A stretch of DNA of 64,000 nucleotides from Enterococcus moraviensis ATCC BAA-383 (GTDB lineage Bacteria; Bacillota; Bacilli; Lactobacillales; Enterococcaceae), in assembly GCF_000407445.1 (NCBI RefSeq), contig NZ_ASWB01000001.1, forward strand, positions 124,001 through 188,000, read 5' to 3'. Within the stretch, counting starts at the first letter, position 1. Every line of letters begins with the position of its first letter. Under the pieces are notes generated by a model that was not told the DNA's origin, did no database searches, and saw nothing but the letters and a program-made list of their open reading frames with translations. Shown here piece after piece: positions 26,030 through 35,544 of this stretch. The position numbers were made by a program, and so were the translations under genes.

Positions 26030-28447
26030 TTACTGTCTTAATTCTGTCAGAAACACTAGAGCTTGTTCTTGATTCATCACACTTGATTTTAGTTTTTCTG
26101 CAATAATCTCGATTTCAGGTCCTTTTGCTCCGATACTCATGGCCAAGGAGCGGGCTTGTAGGGACATATGACCTTGTTGGATGCCATCTGTAACCAAAGC
26201 GCGTAATGCGGCAAGATTTTGAGCTAAGCCAACAGCTGATAGTACTTCAGCTAATTCTTTTGCAGAAGCTACATCTAAGATTTCTAAGGCTGCTTGCGAT
26301 TTAGGTAATACACGGATTGCACCACCAACAGTTCCGATAGCTAATGGTAATTCAATTGTACCTTTTAAGCCGTCTGAAGTTAGTTCCCATTGGCTTAGTC
26401 CACGATACGTACCTTTTACGGCATAAGCATGAGCGGCGGCCGCTACAGCACGAGTATCATTGCCAGTTGCTAAGACAACTGCCTCAACACCATTCATAAT
26501 CCCTTTATTATGCGTAGTTGCCCGATAAGGGTCTAGTTGAGCAAATTTAGAAGCAGCAGTAATTTTTTCAGCTACTACTTTACCCGAGTCTAGATCTCCA
26601 GTCTTACTTAAATGAGCAAAAGGAATAGTACAAGTAGCTGTCACTAATGATTCAGCAGCGTAGTTACTCAAAATACTAAATAAAATTTCCTCGTTAAACC
26701 ATTGACGGAATAAATCAGCAACTCCTTCTAAAATGGAATTCAGAATATTCGCGCCCATAGCATCTTTTGTATCAACCAATAAATCAACTGATAAGAAACT
26801 ATCATCTTCTAGGAAATCTCTCACTTGGATCCGTTTTAATCCTCCTCCTCGTTTTACGATAGAGGGGTAGCTTTTTTCGGCCTGTTCAAAAATGTCTTGT
26901 GTTGCTTGCTCAATTTTTTCTTTAATCGGTGTTTGATCAGAAACATTCATAAAGACGATTTGGCCACGCAGCAAGCTTTCAGACATTGTACTTTGTAAAC
27001 CACCACATTTTCCAATTATTTTAGCACCATTACTGCAAGCTGCGATGACGGAAGGTTCTTCCGTTGCCATTGGAACTTGGTAGTTTTTTCCGTTTACTAA
27101 AATATCAGGAATAACACCCATTGGAAGGGCCATTTCACTGATTTGATTTTCGATCAAGTGACTTGAAATATCCACATCTAATGATACATTTTCTAATTCT
27201 TGTCTATTCGCTAAAGAAAGAGCACCTGTGTTTTGCAAGAAAGATAAACGTTCCTCTGTGGAAAGTTGGTAAAACTTTTTATCTTTTGACGTTTTTTTTG
27301 GTCGTTCAATGAGTAAGGCAAGGCCTAAACCGCCACCAACACACAAGGAAGCAATACCATAGCGACTGTTTGTATCTTCTAACTGGTATGCCAAAGTTGA
27401 GACGATTCGAGCACCAGAAGCACCGATTGGATGACCTAAACTAATACCGCCGCCCCAAATATTGAGTTTATTTTCGGGGATGTTTAATTTAGTTTGAACA
27501 ACAATCGAAGATGCAGCAAATGCTTCATTTATTTCAAACAAATCAATGTCCTCAATGGTGAGATCATTGCGTTTTAAAAGAGATTGAATTGCTTTGATTG
27601 GCGAGATACCCATTACGCTTGGATCAATTCCGATTTCAGTCATATCTTTTACGATCGCAATATATGGAAGATGATGTGCTTCTGCAAATGATTTTGAAGA
27701 CAATATCATAGCAGAAGCAGCATCATTAATCGTTGAGGCATTTCCTGCTGTAACAGAACCATTTTCTTTGAAGACTGTTTTTAATGTTCCCAATTTTTCT
27801 ATAGTCGTATCTTTTCTTACACCTTCATCATAATCAAATAGTGTTCCCTCGATAGACAAAGGGACTATTTCTTTCACAAACTTTCCTTCTTCTTGTGCTT
27901 TAGCCGCTTTCATTTGAGAATGAGCCGCAAAGGTATCTTGCATTGTTCGTGTAATTTCAAATTGTTCAGCAACATTTTCAGCAGTCAATCCCATTGCTTT
28001 GCCGCTGAATGCATCTGTTAAGCCGTCAACCATCATAGTTGGCGCGGGTTTTGAATAGCTATCCTCTTCTTTGTATGTGATAGCAGGGGCCGTTGTCATG
28101 CTTTCCGTTCCACCCGCGATGACAACATCAGCTTGGCCCAACTGAATGGCTTGTTTGGCTAAGCTTATCGCTTTCATACCAGACCCACACACTTCATTGA
28201 CCGTGAAAGCTGGAACATCAAAGCCTAGTCCACTGTTGAGTGCAATTTGTCTCGCAGGATTTTGGCCATTTCCTGCTTGTAATACATTTCCAAAAACCAC
28301 TTGTTTTATATGTTCTGCCGCTTTAGTATTTCTTGTAAGTAACTCTTTTGTAACAGCTGTTCCTAAATCAACTGCAGATAATGATTTTAATTGTCCTCGA
28401 TATTTCCCTATAGGTGTTCTCAAGGCGTCGATTATTACGATTTCCAC
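26030..28447 (-). CDS. mvaE: bifunctional acetyl-CoA acetyltransferase/HMG-CoA reductase
   Basis: The 805-residue fusion catalyses the first and third steps of the mevalonate pathway. Residues ~1-385 are a thiolase with nucleophile C87 ('[11 protein letters not shown]'), '[10 protein letters not shown]' and the C-terminal Cys in '[11 protein letters not shown]'. A linker leads to a class II HMG-CoA reductase (~400-805) with '[16 protein letters not shown]', '[18 protein letters not shown]', 'KDAMGANI' and '[20 protein letters not shown]'. The start is GTG 28447, six nt after GGAGGTGA. This fusion is a hallmark of Enterococcus. It is divergent from mvaS. Confidence 0.98.
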   Translation of the reverse strand: MEIVIIDALRTPIGKYRGQLKSLSAVDLGTAVTKELLTRNTKAAEHIKQVVFGNVLQAGNGQNPARQIALNSGLGFDVPAFTVNEVCGSGMKAISLAKQAIQLGQADVVIAGGTESMTTAPAITYKEEDSYSKPAPTMMVDGLTDAFSGKAMGLTAENVAEQFEITRTMQDTFAAHSQMKAAKAQEEGKFVKEIVPLSIEGTLFDYDEGVRKDTTIEKLGTLKTVFKENGSVTAGNASTINDAASAMILSSKSFAEAHHLPYIAIVKDMTEIGIDPSVMGISPIKAIQSLLKRNDLTIEDIDLFEINEAFAASSIVVQTKLNIPENKLNIWGGGISLGHPIGASGARIVSTLAYQLEDTNSRYGIASLCVGGGLGLALLIERPKKTSKDKKFYQLSTEERLSFLQNTGALSLANRQELENVSLDVDISSHLIENQISEMALPMGVIPDILVNGKNYQVPMATEEPSVIAACSNGAKIIGKCGGLQSTMSESLLRGQIVFMNVSDQTPIKEKIEQATQDIFEQAEKSYPSIVKRGGGLKRIQVRDFLEDDSFLSVDLLVDTKDAMGANILNSILEGVADLFRQWFNEEILFSILSNYAAESLVTATCTIPFAHLSKTGDLDSGKVVAEKITAASKFAQLDPYRATTHNKGIMNGVEAVVLATGNDTRAVAAAAHAYAVKGTYRGLSQWELTSDGLKGTIELPLAIGTVGGAIRVLPKSQAALEILDVASAKELAEVLSAVGLAQNLAALRALVTDGIQQGHMSLQARSLAMSIGAKGPEIEIIAEKLKSSVMNQEQALVFLTELRQ

Positions 28448-28631
28448 GACGTCACCTCCAATATGAAATATACCATGCTTTGTGAAAAAATAATACTCTA
28501 TAAATCAGAATAAAAAAACTTCTGAAATTCTTTAACAAATTTTAAATTATCCTTTTTTCTACCAAACTTACTCGAATTTATGATAAATTATACTATGTAG
28601 TGAATGAGAATAATGATAGAGGAGATAGAAA

Positions 28632-29783
28632 ATGAACGTTGGCATAGATAAAATAAGTTTCTTTGTTCCACCATATTATGTTGATATGACTGATTTAGCA
28701 TTAGCAAGAGAGGTAGACCCCAATAAATTCCACATCGGAATTGGACAAGACAAAATGGCTGTTAATAAAAAAACACAAGATATCGTGACTTTCGCTGCAA
28801 ATGCTGCAAAAAATATTTTAACAGATGAAGATAAAAAACAAATCGATATGGTGATTGTAGGGACCGAATCAGGAATCGACGAGTCAAAAGCTTCTGCGGT
28901 GGTTTTACACCGTTTGTTAGGTGTTCAACCTTTTGCTCGCGCATTTGAAATGAAAGAAGCTTGTTATGCTGGAACAGCCGCATTACAATATGCACTGGCT
29001 CATATTAAAAGTCATCCACAAAGCAAAGTATTGGTGGTTGCTTCAGACATTGCTAAATATGGAATAGCTTCAGGTGGTGAACCTACACAAGGAGCAGGAG
29101 CGGTGGCAATGCTTGTTTCAGCTGATCCCAAAATTCTACAATTGAACGACGATAGTGTGGCATTAACACAAGATATCTATGATTTTTGGCGACCAGTTGG
29201 ATATGAATATCCTATGGTGGATGGGCAATTATCTAATGAAACATACATCCAAGCTTTTCAAAAAGTATGGGAAGAATACCAACATCGCAACCAAAAATCA
29301 ATTGCTGATTTTGCTGCTTTAGCGTTTCATATTCCGTATACAAAAATGGGTAAAAAGGCTCTACTTGCTACTTTAGAAGATGAATCATCCAACGAGCAAG
29401 AGCGTATTTTAACTAAATATGAAGCAAGTATTGTGTATAGCCGACAAGTTGGGAATTTGTATACAGGTTCTTTATATCTAGGGCTAATTTCATTGTTAGA
29501 AAATAGTGAATTAAAAGTTGGTGATCAGATTGGTTTATTTAGTTATGGATCAGGTACTGTAGCGGAATTCTTTAGCGGTACGCTTGTTGAAGGCTATCAA
29601 AATCAGTTGCTTACCATGCTTCATCAAAAACAATTAGCTGAACGAAAAGGATTATCCATTGCTGAATATGAAAAGATGTTTAATGACCGTTTAGATATAA
29701 ATGAAGATAGTGATTATGAGGATTCACTTCTGTATAGTATCACTTCTATTTCTAATACGGTTAGAGCATATAAGGAAAATTAA
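28632..29783 (+). CDS. mvaS: HMG-CoA synthase
   Basis: The 383-residue enzyme condenses acetyl-CoA with acetoacetyl-CoA. The triad matches the well-studied E. faecalis enzyme: E79 ('GTESGIDESKA'), C111 ('EACYAGTAAL') and H233 ('AFHIPYTKMG'). It supplies MvaE for isoprenoid synthesis (undecaprenyl carrier, menaquinone). It is transcribed divergently from mvaE across a 184-nt spacer and ends at its own terminator. Confidence 0.98.
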   Translation: MNVGIDKISFFVPPYYVDMTDLALAREVDPNKFHIGIGQDKMAVNKKTQDIVTFAANAAKNILTDEDKKQIDMVIVGTESGIDESKASAVVLHRLLGVQPFARAFEMKEACYAGTAALQYALAHIKSHPQSKVLVVASDIAKYGIASGGEPTQGAGAVAMLVSADPKILQLNDDSVALTQDIYDFWRPVGYEYPMVDGQLSNETYIQAFQKVWEEYQHRNQKSIADFAALAFHIPYTKMGKKALLATLEDESSNEQERILTKYEASIVYSRQVGNLYTGSLYLGLISLLENSELKVGDQIGLFSYGSGTVAEFFSGTLVEGYQNQLLTMLHQKQLAERKGLSIAEYEKMFNDRLDINEDSDYEDSLLYSITSISNTVRAYKEN

Positions 29784-29818
29784 TTGATTCGAATGAATTA
29801 GACGTTTAACGATAATTT

Positions 29819-29860
29819 AAGGTGCAGTGTATTTACTAAGTAGATACATTGCACCTTTTT
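29819..29860 (+). terminator. mvaS terminator
   Basis: AAGGTGCAGTGTAT pairs with ATACATTGCACCTT (29844-29857), with one G-T, then TTT. Confidence 0.85.
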
Positions 29861-29974
29861 CGTTTTGAAGTGGTCACAATAAAAGATACTTGTAAGTATG
29901 AGTGCAAATGAAAAAGACAGGTTGTTGTGTCTTAGTAAACAGTTAATAAGGCTTGTCTATTAGCTATATAATTG

Positions 29975-29992
29975 GTTTAAGTGAAATCCAAG
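29975..29992. promoter_or_regulatory. Possible second MerR-type operator upstream of the merR gene
   Basis: GTTTAAGTGAAATCCAAG matches 13 of 18 positions of the spacer palindrome in the promoter at 30571-30601. It may allow autoregulation. The match is partial. Confidence 0.25.
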
Positions 29993-30083
29993 TCAATAAG
30001 AAAGTTTGTAAAAGGGAACAAATTTGTTTTATAATAAAAAGATGAGTGAGATATTTTTAAGAGTTCGCAGAGGAGGAAAAAGC

Positions 30084-30476
30084 TTGAATATAAAGAAAGT
30101 AAGTGAACTAAGTGGAGTATCTGCAGACACAATCAGATATTATGAACGAATTGGGTTGATCCCACCTGTGAAACGTAACGATAACGGGATTCGTAATTTT
30201 GATGAGGAAGATTTACGCTGGATCGTTTTTAGCAGACAAATGAGAAATGCGGGCTTATCTATTGAATCCTTAGTGGAATATTTAACCTTATTTCAAGTGG
30301 GAAATGAAACAGTTCCTGCTCGTAAAGAAATTATTGCCGACCAAATTGTGGAACTGAAAGAAAAAGCATCAGATTTAAATACAGCGATTGAGCGGTTAGA
30401 GTTTAAACTAGCCAATTATGACGAGCATATGATTCCTGCTGAAAATGCATTAAGAGAGTTTAAGAGGAATAGATAA
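30084..30476 (+). CDS. MerR-family transcriptional regulator
   Basis: The 130-residue regulator has an N-terminal MerR winged helix ('KKVSELSGVSADTIRYYERI', 'GLIPPVKRNDNGIRNFDEED') and a C-terminal coiled coil ('ADQIVELKEKASDLNTAIER'). No Cys cluster for metal binding is seen. It resembles AdhR-type regulators that sense reactive aldehydes or thiol stress. AGAGGAGG selects TTG 30084 as the start. The frame extends to 30024 without a ribosome site. A promoter with the unusual 19-bp spacer that MerR proteins require lies 95 bp after its stop, ahead of an aldo/keto reductase. Confidence 0.88.
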   Translation: MNIKKVSELSGVSADTIRYYERIGLIPPVKRNDNGIRNFDEEDLRWIVFSRQMRNAGLSIESLVEYLTLFQVGNETVPARKEIIADQIVELKEKASDLNTAIERLEFKLANYDEHMIPAENALREFKRNR

Positions 30477-30570
30477 TAGAACATGAATGGCTTTTAAAAC
30501 GTCCTTTCTTCTAAAATTATTTTAGAAAAAGTCTGATTTAAAAGCTTTTTAATTTATTTTAACAAATTTC

Positions 30571-30601
30571 TTGACTTGGAGTGAACTTCAAGCGCTAAAC
30601 T
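30571..30601 (+). promoter_or_regulatory. MerR-regulated promoter with 19-bp spacer and operator dyad
   Basis: TTGACT (30571-30576) and TAAACT (30596-30601) are 19 bp apart, too far for unaided RNA polymerase but diagnostic of MerR activation by DNA untwisting. The spacer holds the dyad CTTGGAGTGAACTTCAAG (30575-30592), with 7 of 8 arm positions symmetric. Confidence 0.8.
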
Positions 30602-30840
30602 GTTGTTGTTAGTAAAAAAGCTGTTCATTTAGTCGGTACCACGCTTGTATTAACTAGCTATGTGGGTGAGTTACTAAGCTTTACTGGTCCTAAGAGCAAA
30701 ACACTAAGGATTGAAAGTTTTGGAAAAAAGACAAAAATTGATTGTGGCAAAAAGCATCATAGTCAATTTTTGCTGTTTTTCAGTTACGCAGAGGAGGGAG
30801 ACTACGTCGATCAGTCAAAATGCACAGAAAAATCAGGATG
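30602..30840 (+). other. Transcribed gap with an open frame but no start; possible gene remnant or long leader
   Basis: Between the MerR-type promoter and the aldo/keto reductase there are ~320 nt without a supported gene. One frame stays open for 79 codons from 30602 to a TGA at 30838-30840 but has no ATG with a ribosome site. Its early part (VHLVGTTLVLTSYVGELLSF) looks protein-like. A terminator-like hairpin (30732-30772) sits inside it. This could be a decayed gene or a regulated leader. I cannot decide from sequence alone. Confidence 0.3.
30732..30780 (+). terminator. Terminator-like hairpin in the aldo/keto reductase leader
   Basis: CAAAAATTGATTGTG (30732-30746) pairs with CATAGTCAATTTTTG (30758-30772), with two wobble pairs, followed by CTGTTTTTC. 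It could stop part of the transcription from the MerR promoter before the reductase gene. Confidence 0.5.
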
Positions 30841-30924
30841 AATAAATTTCAAAAACGGCATTAAATTGTATCAGTGACGTATTACCCGAAGAAAACGAAA
30901 ACTAAAAATAGAGGAGGAAATACA

Positions 30925-31908
30925 ATGGAGTATGTAAAATTTGGCAATACAGGAATGGAAGTTTCAAGAATTTGTTTAGGAGCAATGGGTTTTGGTGATC
31001 CGAATAGTGGCTTTCATGAGTGGGTTTTAGAAGAGGAAGAAAGTAAAAAAGTCATCAAGAAAGCATTGGATTTAGGAATCAATTTCTTCGATACAGCTAA
31101 CGTTTATTCCTACGGAGCTAGTGAACGGATTCTTGGAAAAGCATTGAATGAATACGCAAATCGTGATGAAATCGTTGTAGCTACTAAATTATTCACTACA
31201 ATGAAAAAAAATGTTCCAAATAGTGGTGGACTGTCAAGAAAAGAAATCTTCCATCAAATTGATGCGAGTTTAGAGCGTTTAGGGATGGATTATGTTGATT
31301 TATATATTATTCATCGCTGGGATTACAATACCCCAATTGAAGAAACAATGGAAGCTTTACATGATGTCGTGAAATCTGGAAAAGTTCGTTATATTGGTGC
31401 TTCTGCAATGTTTGCGTGGCAGTTTGCTAAAGCACAAGCAGTAGCAGAAAAGAACGGTTGGACAAAATTTGTTTCTATGCAAGATCATTTGAATTTGTTA
31501 TATCGTGAAGAAGAAAGAGAAATGTTACCGTTATGCGAAGATCAAAAAATTGCCGTGACCCCTTATAGTCCATTGGCTTCTGGTCGCTTAACTCGTGATT
31601 GGAGTGCCCAAACCAAACGTTTTGAAACAGACAAAATGGCGCAATCAAAATATGATAAAACGGCTGAACAAGACGGCATCATCGTTAAAAGAGTTGCTGA
31701 AATTGCGGAAAAGCGTGGCGTGGAGCGTGTACAAGTTGCATTAGCATGGTTGCTTCAAAAAGGACCAGTGGTTGCACCAATTATTGGCGCAACGAAAGAA
31801 AGTCATTTAACGAATGCGATTCCTGCTTTAGACTTGATTTTGTCTGAGGAAGAAGTACAGTTCTTAGAAGAGCCATATGTGCCACATGCCATTGTTGGTC
31901 ATCAATAA
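30925..31908 (+). CDS. aldo/keto reductase (YajO/Tas-like, AKR superfamily)
   Basis: The 327-residue TIM-barrel NADPH oxidoreductase has 'NFFDTANVYSYGASERILGK' (catalytic Asp and Tyr), the Lys in 'VVATKLF', the His in 'LYIIHRWD', and the C-terminal cofactor motif 'APIIGATKESHL'. It reduces aldehydes, ketones or related carbonyls. GAGGAGG sets ATG 30925. The frame extends 17 codons further upstream. The MerR regulator and MerR-type promoter upstream suggest induction by electrophile or aldehyde stress. Confidence 0.92.
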   Translation: MEYVKFGNTGMEVSRICLGAMGFGDPNSGFHEWVLEEEESKKVIKKALDLGINFFDTANVYSYGASERILGKALNEYANRDEIVVATKLFTTMKKNVPNSGGLSRKEIFHQIDASLERLGMDYVDLYIIHRWDYNTPIEETMEALHDVVKSGKVRYIGASAMFAWQFAKAQAVAEKNGWTKFVSMQDHLNLLYREEEREMLPLCEDQKIAVTPYSPLASGRLTRDWSAQTKRFETDKMAQSKYDKTAEQDGIIVKRVAEIAEKRGVERVQVALAWLLQKGPVVAPIIGATKESHLTNAIPALDLILSEEEVQFLEEPYVPHAIVGHQ

Positions 31909-31976
31909 ATGGACAAGAAGATTTGTATACAAAACTACTAATTATTGGTGCAGCAGGTCAAATATAAAAAATGGTT

Positions 31977-32018
31977 ACAGAACACAAAAAAGGGTTCTTT
32001 AGAGATACGTTCTGTTTT
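31977..32018 (+). terminator. Weak hairpin after the aldo/keto reductase gene
   Basis: ACAGAAC (31977-31983) pairs with GTTCTGT (32009-32015), followed by TTTT. The loop is long and the stem short. Confidence 0.4.
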
Positions 32019-32056
32019 AATGTAAAATAAGCATATGAACATAAAGGAGAACCATT

Positions 32057-32941
32057 ATGGAATTAAGAGAACTACGTTATTTTTGGACCGTTGCAGAAGA
32101 AAGAAATTTTTCTAAAGCAGCAAAAGTTCTGCATATTACACAGCCGACATTAAGCCGACAAATCAAAGAATTTGAAGAAAAATTAGGCACACCGCTTTTT
32201 AGTAGAGAAAAAAAGCAATTGACTTTAACTGAGCAAGGTTATTTTCTAAAAGAACGTGCGGCTGAGATCCTAATTTTAGCCGAACAAACAGAACGTGAAT
32301 TTGAAGAGCAAAGCAAAGGATTTTTCAGCGGACATTTTTCAATTGGTTGTGTTGAAGCCGATAATTCAGATACGATGGCGATGATGTTAGAGGAATTGGT
32401 GAGCGATTATCCTCAAGTAACCTTTAATATTGTGTCGGGGACTAGTGATGATATTAGTGATAAGTTGGAAAAAGGAATGTTGGATTTAGCTATTTTATTA
32501 GAACCTATTGCTACGACCAACTTTGAAAAGATTGTTTTACCGAGAGAAGAAAAATGGGGTTTGTTAGTTTCCAATGATTCTTTTCTTGCACAAAAAACAG
32601 TTATTCAGCCTAATGATTTAGAAGGGATCCCACTATTAAGCTCAAATCGTTCAGAGGTTCAATTAATGCTTGAAAACTGGCTAGAGAAACCGTTAAATGC
32701 TTTAAATGTTGTAGGTACCTTTAACTTGATTTTTAACGTTTTTTCTTTAGTGGAAAATCGTGTAGGTTCTGCTTTAACGATTGAAGGGGCAACAACCAAT
32801 GGGCAACACGATGAGCTGATATTTATCCCATTAGCTCCTGAAGTCAAAACAAATTGTGTTCTTGTTTGGAAAAAAAATCGGATTCAAACACCAGTAGTAA
32901 AAGAATTTATCAAACGATTCAATGATGCTTTTAAGGCATAG
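32057..32941 (+). CDS. LysR-family transcriptional regulator
   Basis: The 294-residue LysR protein has the N-terminal winged helix ('MELRELRYFWTVAEERNFSK', 'LHITQPTLSRQIKEFEEKLG') and a substrate-binding co-inducer domain (about 90-290). It is most similar in style to regulators of redox enzymes. It is followed by its own terminator and then by a five-gene run of redox-type proteins, which it may control. LysR targets are often neighbouring genes, but here both lie on the same strand, so the link is inference. Confidence 0.92.
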   Translation: MELRELRYFWTVAEERNFSKAAKVLHITQPTLSRQIKEFEEKLGTPLFSREKKQLTLTEQGYFLKERAAEILILAEQTEREFEEQSKGFFSGHFSIGCVEADNSDTMAMMLEELVSDYPQVTFNIVSGTSDDISDKLEKGMLDLAILLEPIATTNFEKIVLPREEKWGLLVSNDSFLAQKTVIQPNDLEGIPLLSSNRSEVQLMLENWLEKPLNALNVVGTFNLIFNVFSLVENRVGSALTIEGATTNGQHDELIFIPLAPEVKTNCVLVWKKNRIQTPVVKEFIKRFNDAFKA

Positions 32942-32974
32942 TAGATCAGTGATTTAGGCATTAGACGTGTAGAG

Positions 32975-33024
32975 AAACAGGTTGTATCATTTACTTGTAA
33001 GTAGATGGTAGAGCCTGTTTTTTT
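32975..33024 (+). terminator. Terminator after the LysR gene
   Basis: AAACAGG pairs with CCTGTTT around an inner stem (ATCATTTACTT with AGTAGATGGT), and a T-run follows. Confidence 0.7.
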
Positions 33025-33055
33025 GTATAACTAAAGGATAAAAGAAGGTGATCAA

Positions 33056-33616
33056 ATGACTGTAATTTTATATTTTTCTCGATCTTATGAAAATTTGATT
33101 GTTGGAAAGAAAGAGTATTTACGAGTAGGCAATACGAAAATCGTTGCGCAAAAAATTGCTAAGATACTCGATGCTGAAGCGCTTGAAATTATTCCACTAA
33201 CAGCATATCCAAAAGTTTACGAAGAAGTGGTTACTCAAGCAGAACAGGAAAAAATAACGAATGAGCGACCAAAATATCAACCACTCTCGCTTAACTTAGT
33301 AAAACATCAAACGATTTATCTAGGCTATCCCAATTGGTGGGGCACTTTTCCAATGGTTGTTGCAACTTTTCTAGAGGAAAATGATGTATCAGGAAAAAAC
33401 ATTTATCCCTTTTGTACACATGAAGGCAGTGGAATGGGGAATAGTATCAGTGATTTACAGAAATTATGTCCTAATGCAACTATCCATGTTGGGTTACCCA
33501 TTCGTGGGTCCAGAGTTGAAAAAGCAGATATCGCAATCAAAAATTGGTTACAACATAACCAATCAAAAGATAAATCAATTGGAGGAATAAAAAAATGGCA
33601 AAATTTGAAGAAGTAA
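33056..33616 (+). CDS. flavodoxin family protein
   Basis: The 186-residue protein begins with a flavodoxin beta strand and phosphate loop ('VILYFSRSYENLIVG', with 'RVGNTKIVAQKIAKIL'). It contains 'LGYPNWWGTFPMVVATFLE' and 'CTHEGSGMGNSISDLQ', marks of the flavodoxin_4 group that binds FMN. It is about 30 residues longer than minimal flavodoxins. Its last 22 nt overlap the cupin gene, pointing to a single operon. Confidence 0.88.
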   Translation: MTVILYFSRSYENLIVGKKEYLRVGNTKIVAQKIAKILDAEALEIIPLTAYPKVYEEVVTQAEQEKITNERPKYQPLSLNLVKHQTIYLGYPNWWGTFPMVVATFLEENDVSGKNIYPFCTHEGSGMGNSISDLQKLCPNATIHVGLPIRGSRVEKADIAIKNWLQHNQSKDKSIGGIKKWQNLKK

Positions 33617-34008
33617 AAAATGGTGTGATTTTTCCTGTAGGAGAAAAAAATGACGTATATGCGAAATACTTTATCGGTCAAAGCTATTTAAACAATTTAA
33701 TTGCAGATCCCAAGCTCAGTGTAGGTGTAGGAAATGTCACCTTTGAACCTGGTTGCCGTAATAATTGGCATATTCACCATAATGGGTTTCAACTGTTATT
33801 AGTAACTGGCGGTGAAGGCTGGTATCAGGAAGAGGGCAAGCAAGCTCAATTTTTAACTGCTGGAGATGTGATTGTGACTCATGATGGTGTAAAACATTGG
33901 CATGGTGCAGCAAAAGATAGCTGGTTTGAGCATTTAGCTATTACAGCGGGTACACCAGAGTGGTTAGAACCAGTTACTGACGAAATATACAATCAATTAA
34001 AAAAATGA
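33595..34008 (+). CDS. cupin-domain protein (YhhW/quinol-type small cupin)
   Basis: The 137-residue single cupin has both metal-binding motifs: 'GCRNNWHIHHNGFQLLLVTGGEGWYQEEG' region with His ligands, and 'GDVIVTHDGVKHWHGA'. Such small cupins co-occur with carboxymuconolactone decarboxylases and flavodoxins in stress-linked operons. GGAGG at 33581-33585 precedes ATG 33595, which lies inside the flavodoxin gene. The substrate is unknown. Confidence 0.88.
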   Translation: MAKFEEVKNGVIFPVGEKNDVYAKYFIGQSYLNNLIADPKLSVGVGNVTFEPGCRNNWHIHHNGFQLLLVTGGEGWYQEEGKQAQFLTAGDVIVTHDGVKHWHGAAKDSWFEHLAITAGTPEWLEPVTDEIYNQLKK

Positions 34009-34031
34009 ATAAGAGATGGGAGTCCTACCTA

Positions 34032-34346
34032 ATGAAAAAACAAACTGCAGGCAGAGATCAATTAGGCGCATTTGCACCAAAGTTTGCGGAATTAAATGAC
34101 GATATTTTATTTGGCGAAGTTTGGTCAAGAGAAGAACAACTTTCACCACGTGACCGTAGCTTAATTACTTGTTCAAGCTTATTAACCCAAGGCGTACCGC
34201 AACTAGAAGCTCATATGAAAATCGCCAAACAAAATGGTGTGACAAAAGAAGAAATGGTGGAATTGATCACGCATTTAGCTTTTTATACAGGCTGGCCAAA
34301 AGCGTGGTCAGCATTTGCTCTAGCAAAAGAAATTTTTGGAGAATAA
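34032..34346 (+). CDS. carboxymuconolactone decarboxylase (CMD/AhpD-fold) family protein
   Basis: The ~104-residue all-helical protein matches the CMD family: 'LSPRDRSLITCSSLLTQG', 'LEAHMKIAKQNGVTKEEMVE' and 'LAFYTGWPKAWSAF'. Only one Cys is present where AhpD has CxxC, so thiol peroxidase activity is unlikely. It overlaps or abuts the cupin gene. An upstream ATG at 34005 overlaps the cupin stop, but GGGAG favours ATG 34032. In many genomes it pairs with the small cupin, as here. Confidence 0.85.
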   Translation: MKKQTAGRDQLGAFAPKFAELNDDILFGEVWSREEQLSPRDRSLITCSSLLTQGVPQLEAHMKIAKQNGVTKEEMVELITHLAFYTGWPKAWSAFALAKEIFGE

Positions 34347-34389
34347 AAAATACGGACTATCTTTTGCGTATCTTAAAGGAGACAACTCA

Positions 34390-35544
34390 GTGAATAAAAC
34401 AACCAAGCTTTCGTTACTATCTGTGTCGTTACTTGTGGTATCAGGTGGCGCAATTGCTGCGAATATTCCAGTGATTATGATTGCATATCCGACTATCAAT
34501 CCCACTCTAATCGAATTAATTACGACCATTCCCTCGTTGTTTATCATTCTGACAGTACCATTTAGTCATAGATTTGCTAAAAAATTTGGGTATAAGTTTT
34601 CTGTTCAACTAGGTATTATAATTGTATTGGTTGCAGGGATTTCCCCGATTTTCACATCGTCTTTTTGGCTTCTCTTTCTCAGTAGAATAATATTTGGTAT
34701 CGGTGTTGGCTTATTTAATCCGCTACTTTTTGCCTTGGCTAAAAAACTATACCAAGGAAAAGAACGTTCGTCTATTATTGGCTTTCAAAGTGCATTTGAA
34801 GGGATTGGCGGGATGATCATCACATTTACCGTAGGTCAACTATTAAGAATGAATTGGCGTCTTTCATTTTTAGCTTACGGCTTAGCATTACCAATTTTTC
34901 TTCTATTTACATGGTTTGTTCCAAATGTTTCTCGAGAAACTGATGAAAATGAGTGCAAGGTAGAAAATGAAAGAATTCCCTCTGTGACATATGTTTACGT
35001 TGCATTATTGATTTTAGTTGTTACCATTTATATGTCGGTTACGGTGAAAATCACATCTTTACTGCTTGAAAAAGGATTTGGAAATGCGACAGATGGGAGT
35101 AATTTATTAGCGTTGGTTGGATTAGGCGCAATGATTGCAGGTGTCCTGTTTGGTTCAATCGTTTTAAGAACAAAGAAATGGACATTGCCGATTTCATTCT
35201 TTGTTTTAGGGGCATCCTTGTTTATGATTGCCCAGTCTAAAAATCTTATGTCAATCTCTTTTGCTGTAATCGTTTGTGGTTTTTCTTTTCGTACATTTAT
35301 CCCGTATCTATTTAATGAGGTGAATCAAGAGAAGAACGGGAATTCGGAAAAAAGCACTTCTTTGCTGTTGATAGGATTCAATGTCGGTGCAGCGTTCGCT
35401 CCAGTTTCAATTTCATTATTCGGGAAACTTCTTCCGACGAAAGAAAATATGAACCTGTTCTTAGCAGAAGGAATAATTATGATGTTGTTAGCTTTTAGTA
35501 CTCTAATGATCAATATAAAAACTAAAAAGGAGTCAAGTCTATGA
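34390..35544 (+). CDS. MFS efflux-type transporter
   Basis: The 384-residue protein has twelve hydrophobic segments and the MFS loop motif 'HRFAKKFGYKFSVQLG' between helices 2 and 3. Helix 5 contains 'GFQSAFEGIGGMIITFTVGQ'. It looks like a DHA1-type exporter. AAAGGAG selects GTG 34390. The reading frame runs back to 34336, overlapping the CMD gene. Its TGA overlaps the ATG of the next gene (ATGA), so it is translationally coupled to the SDR. The substrate is unknown. Confidence 0.88.
   Translation: MNKTTKLSLLSVSLLVVSGGAIAANIPVIMIAYPTINPTLIELITTIPSLFIILTVPFSHRFAKKFGYKFSVQLGIIIVLVAGISPIFTSSFWLLFLSRIIFGIGVGLFNPLLFALAKKLYQGKERSSIIGFQSAFEGIGGMIITFTVGQLLRMNWRLSFLAYGLALPIFLLFTWFVPNVSRETDENECKVENERIPSVTYVYVALLILVVTIYMSVTVKITSLLLEKGFGNATDGSNLLALVGLGAMIAGVLFGSIVLRTKKWTLPISFFVLGASLFMIAQSKNLMSISFAVIVCGFSFRTFIPYLFNEVNQEKNGNSEKSTSLLLIGFNVGAAFAPVSISLFGKLLPTKENMNLFLAEGIIMMLLAFSTLMINIKTKKESSL

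Noticed and set aside
30630-30650. GTGGTACC on the minus strand, resembling the T-box core
   Set aside because: No antiterminator/terminator pair or Stem I follows on that strand, and the flanking bases do not match.
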